Positions 62,030 through 64,000 of a stretch of 64,000 nucleotides of DNA are shown in pieces. The position numbers and the translations under genes are program-made. The notes below the pieces were generated by a model. The model was given only the letters and a program-made list of their open reading frames with translations, did not search any database and was not told the origin of the DNA. The first letter of the stretch is position 1; the number at the start of each line of letters is the position of its first letter. The DNA comes from Clostridium culturomicium (GTDB taxonomy: Bacteria; Bacillota; Clostridia; Clostridiales; Clostridiaceae). Location of the stretch: contig NZ_CCXK01000012.1 in assembly GCF_000821305.1 (NCBI RefSeq), forward strand, positions 125,191 through 189,190, in the 5' to 3' direction.

Positions 62030-62774
62030 AAGCAATAATGTACTTAGAAACAAGGAAATACACATTGACGGTAAGGTAAGCTTGAAGGTTTCCTCAGGGG
62101 GAGAAATTTTAAGTATTCCAGACAGGCTGATAAAGGAAAGAGAAGACATAGAGAATAAAATCAAAAAAGCTAAAGAGGAATATGAAAAAATCCTTATAGA
62201 GCTTGAGGAGCAAAAGGAAAGTATCATATCAGAAGCTAACGAACAAGCAAAGGTAATAGAGAAGAAAGCTTATGAAACAGGCTATGAACAAGGTACAAAA
62301 AATGGTTATGAGGATGGATTTAAAGAAGCCTATGAGAAAAATGTAGATAAAGCTATGGCAGACAGTGAAAAGGTTAGAGAAGAATGCTACAGTACTCTTT
62401 TAGAAATTCAAAGTCAGGCCGAAGCTTACATAATAGAAAATAAAAAAAATATCCTTGAAATAGGAATAACCATTGCAGAACAAGTACTTAGAGATAAATT
62501 TGAGGAAAAAGATGCAATGAATGCCCTTCTTGAAAATGTAATAAAGGAATTTAATCAAAAGAAGGATTTAATCATTAAAGTAAATCCAATCTATATCGAA
62601 GAGCTTCAGAAAAGTGTGAAGGAGATGATAGATAAATTTGATCTATCACAAAAGATTTTTGTTATTCCGGATGGAGTCATAGCAAAGGGAAGTGCAGAAA
62701 TAGAAACTACTGGAGGAAAATTAACTGTTGGTATAGATAGTGTTTTAGAAAAGGTTAAAGCAGAGCTGCTATAG
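62013..62774 (+). CDS. fliH: flagellar assembly protein FliH
   Basis: 253 aa. Regulates the export ATPase. Contains a long coiled coil (about 40-130) with the GYEQGTKNGYEDGFKEAYE repeat typical of FliH/YscL, then a globular C-terminus. Overlaps the end of fliG by 17 bases, with GGAG in fliG as ribosome site. Confidence 0.92.
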   Translation: MSSLSRSNNVLRNKEIHIDGKVSLKVSSGGEILSIPDRLIKEREDIENKIKKAKEEYEKILIELEEQKESIISEANEQAKVIEKKAYETGYEQGTKNGYEDGFKEAYEKNVDKAMADSEKVREECYSTLLEIQSQAEAYIIENKKNILEIGITIAEQVLRDKFEEKDAMNALLENVIKEFNQKKDLIIKVNPIYIEELQKSVKEMIDKFDLSQKIFVIPDGVIAKGSAEIETTGGKLTVGIDSVLEKVKAELL

Positions 62775-62784
62775 AGGAGGAAAT

Positions 62785-64000
62785 ATGATATCTATAGATT
62801 TTAATAAAACACTTGAAAAGATAAAAAATATTACACCCTACATTTCAGAAGGTAAGGTAAAGAAGGTAATAGGGCTTACAGTGGAAGTTGAGGATTTAAA
62901 AACATCTGTAGGAGAGCTTTGTACGATTTACAATCAAAGCAATCATCCTATAAGCTGTGAGGTTGTTGGCTTTAGAGAAAATGAAATAATTCTCATGCCA
63001 CTAGGTACTTTAGTGGGAATAGGTCCTGGCTGCAGAGTTGTGGCAAGTGGAAATCCATGCAGTGTTAAATGCAGTGATGAACTTTTAGGAAAGGTTATAG
63101 ATCCGCTGGGGTCACCTATAGATGACAAGGAGATAGTCACTGGAGAAAGGTATAGTTTGTTTAATAAACCACCAGATCCAATGAAAAGAAAGAGAATAAA
63201 AAATATAATGCCTACGGGGATAAAGGCAATAGATGGTTTTATAACTTGCGGAGAAGGTCAAAGAATAGGGATATTTGCTGGAAGTGGGGTTGGAAAAAGT
63301 ACGACTCTTGGAATGATAGCAAAATCTGCAGAGGCAGATGTTAACGTAATTGCTCTTATAGGGGAAAGGGGCAGAGAGGTTTTAGATTTCATAGAAAGGG
63401 ATTTAGGTCCGGAAGGAATGAAGAAATCTGTTGTTGTATGCGCAACTTCAGATAAGCCGCCTTTAGTAAGACTTAAAGGAGCTTTAACGGCAACCTCCAT
63501 CGCTGAATACTTTAGAGATCAAGGGAAAAAAGTAATATTAATGATGGATTCCGTAACAAGATTTGCAATGGCACAAAGGGAAGTTGGACTTGCAATAGGA
63601 GAACCACCAGCACAAAAGGGGTATACACCATCAGTGTTTGCGGAGCTTCCAAAGCTAATGGAAAGAACAGGAGTTTCAGATGTTGGCTCAATTACCGCCT
63701 TTTATACAGTGCTAGTGGATGGAGATGATTTTAATGAACCTATAGCTGATGCTGTAAGGGGAATACTTGATGGACATATTGTTTTATCAAGAGAACTGGC
63801 TCATAAAAATCATTACCCAGCAATTGATGTTTCTAACAGTGTCAGCCGTTTAATGAATGATATTTGTGAGGAAGAGCATAAGAAAACTGCATCATATGCG
63901 AGAGATTTATTGGCAACCTACAAGGAAGCAGAAGATTTAATTAATATTGGGGCTTACGAGCATGGATCAAATCCGAAGATTGATAGAGCTATAGAGTATA
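62785..64000 (+). CDS. fliI: flagellar export ATPase FliI (partial, runs off the window)
   Basis: 405 codons are present from the ATG at 62785; the last 30 or so residues lie beyond the window. Powers unfolding and export of flagellar proteins. F1-beta-like core: Walker A GSGVGKST in FAGSGVGKSTTLG, VIALIGERGREVLDF, Walker B region VILMMDSVTRFAMAQREVGLA and the DDFNEPIADAVRGILDGHIVL segment. Ribosome site GAGGAGG, ten bases after fliH. Confidence 0.95.
   Translation, partial: MISIDFNKTLEKIKNITPYISEGKVKKVIGLTVEVEDLKTSVGELCTIYNQSNHPISCEVVGFRENEIILMPLGTLVGIGPGCRVVASGNPCSVKCSDELLGKVIDPLGSPIDDKEIVTGERYSLFNKPPDPMKRKRIKNIMPTGIKAIDGFITCGEGQRIGIFAGSGVGKSTTLGMIAKSAEADVNVIALIGERGREVLDFIERDLGPEGMKKSVVVCATSDKPPLVRLKGALTATSIAEYFRDQGKKVILMMDSVTRFAMAQREVGLAIGEPPAQKGYTPSVFAELPKLMERTGVSDVGSITAFYTVLVDGDDFNEPIADAVRGILDGHIVLSRELAHKNHYPAIDVSNSVSRLMNDICEEEHKKTASYARDLLATYKEAEDLINIGAYEHGSNPKIDRAIEY

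Noticed and set aside
1..64000. CRISPR array, insertion sequence or complete prophage
   Set aside because: No regularly spaced direct repeats, transposase, integrase or structural phage genes were seen; only orphan holin-like and initiator-like genes.

Overview
The window is a stretch of low-GC Gram-positive chromosome whose gene content points to a motile, spore-forming Clostridium (sensu stricto). Evidence: AT-rich codon use, strong GGAGG-type ribosome sites, GTG/TTG starts, a Csp/SleC spore-germination locus, a Clostridium/Bacillus-type flagellar cluster with FliW-CsrA, FlgM and sigma-28 promoters, and c-di-GMP-I riboswitches. I do not assign a species.

Layout. 0-7.1 kb: glnS, then a lipoprotein-ATPase-two-permease importer (DUF3798 type, substrate unknown), which faces an orphan sensor kinase (7.1-9.2 kb). 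9.4-13.2 kb: a pentapeptide-repeat/potassium-channel fusion, a DUF2804 protein and a membrane-embedded MutS-like ATPase. 13.4-18.2 kb: a P-loop protein fused to a LexA-type autoprotease, a conserved unknown protein, murI, a cyclophilin, a DUF3783 protein and an XRE regulator whose LexA-like domain has lost its catalytic residues. 18.4-24.7 kb: the germination locus, with an intact Csp subtilase, a Csp paralogue that has lost all three triad residues, and two tandem SleC cortex-lytic enzymes. 24.9-36.5 kb: a two-component system, a tRNA-modifying DTW enzyme, two radical SAM proteins, transporters, ComB, a holin-like protein, an rRNA methyltransferase, small membrane proteins and a CPBP protease. 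36.7-43 kb: an ABC-F gene followed by an accessory patch with gene remnants, a displaced copy of the ABC-F 3' end, a zinc-ribbon/toxin-like membrane protein and a phage-type initiator-like protein. 43-47.3 kb: a Na/Pi transporter, a FliB-type methylase, a degenerate J-domain protein and initiator tRNA-fMet.

47.5-64 kb is the flagellar region. First come slt, yaaR and a fliN-like gene. A perfect sigma-28 promoter then drives flgM-flgN-flgK-flgL-fliW-csrA-fliS-fliD-(fliT-like). Flagellin follows, with its own sigma-28-like promoter and a leader carrying three GGA motifs that look like CsrA sites. A second FliB sits just after flagellin. An 836-base leader holds two complete c-di-GMP-I aptamers, each followed by a terminator, ahead of flgB-flgC-fliE-fliF-fliG-fliH-fliI (fliI runs off the window). 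The region therefore carries three layers of control: c-di-GMP on the basal-body operon, FlgM/sigma-28 on late genes, and FliW/CsrA on flagellin translation.

Other points for a second look: a two-hairpin intergenic repeat in two or three copies with compensating stem changes, a small membrane-protein gene broken by a one-base slip in a T run, and the tail of a second ABC-F gene left downstream of an inserted segment. No CRISPR array, insertion sequence or complete prophage was found.
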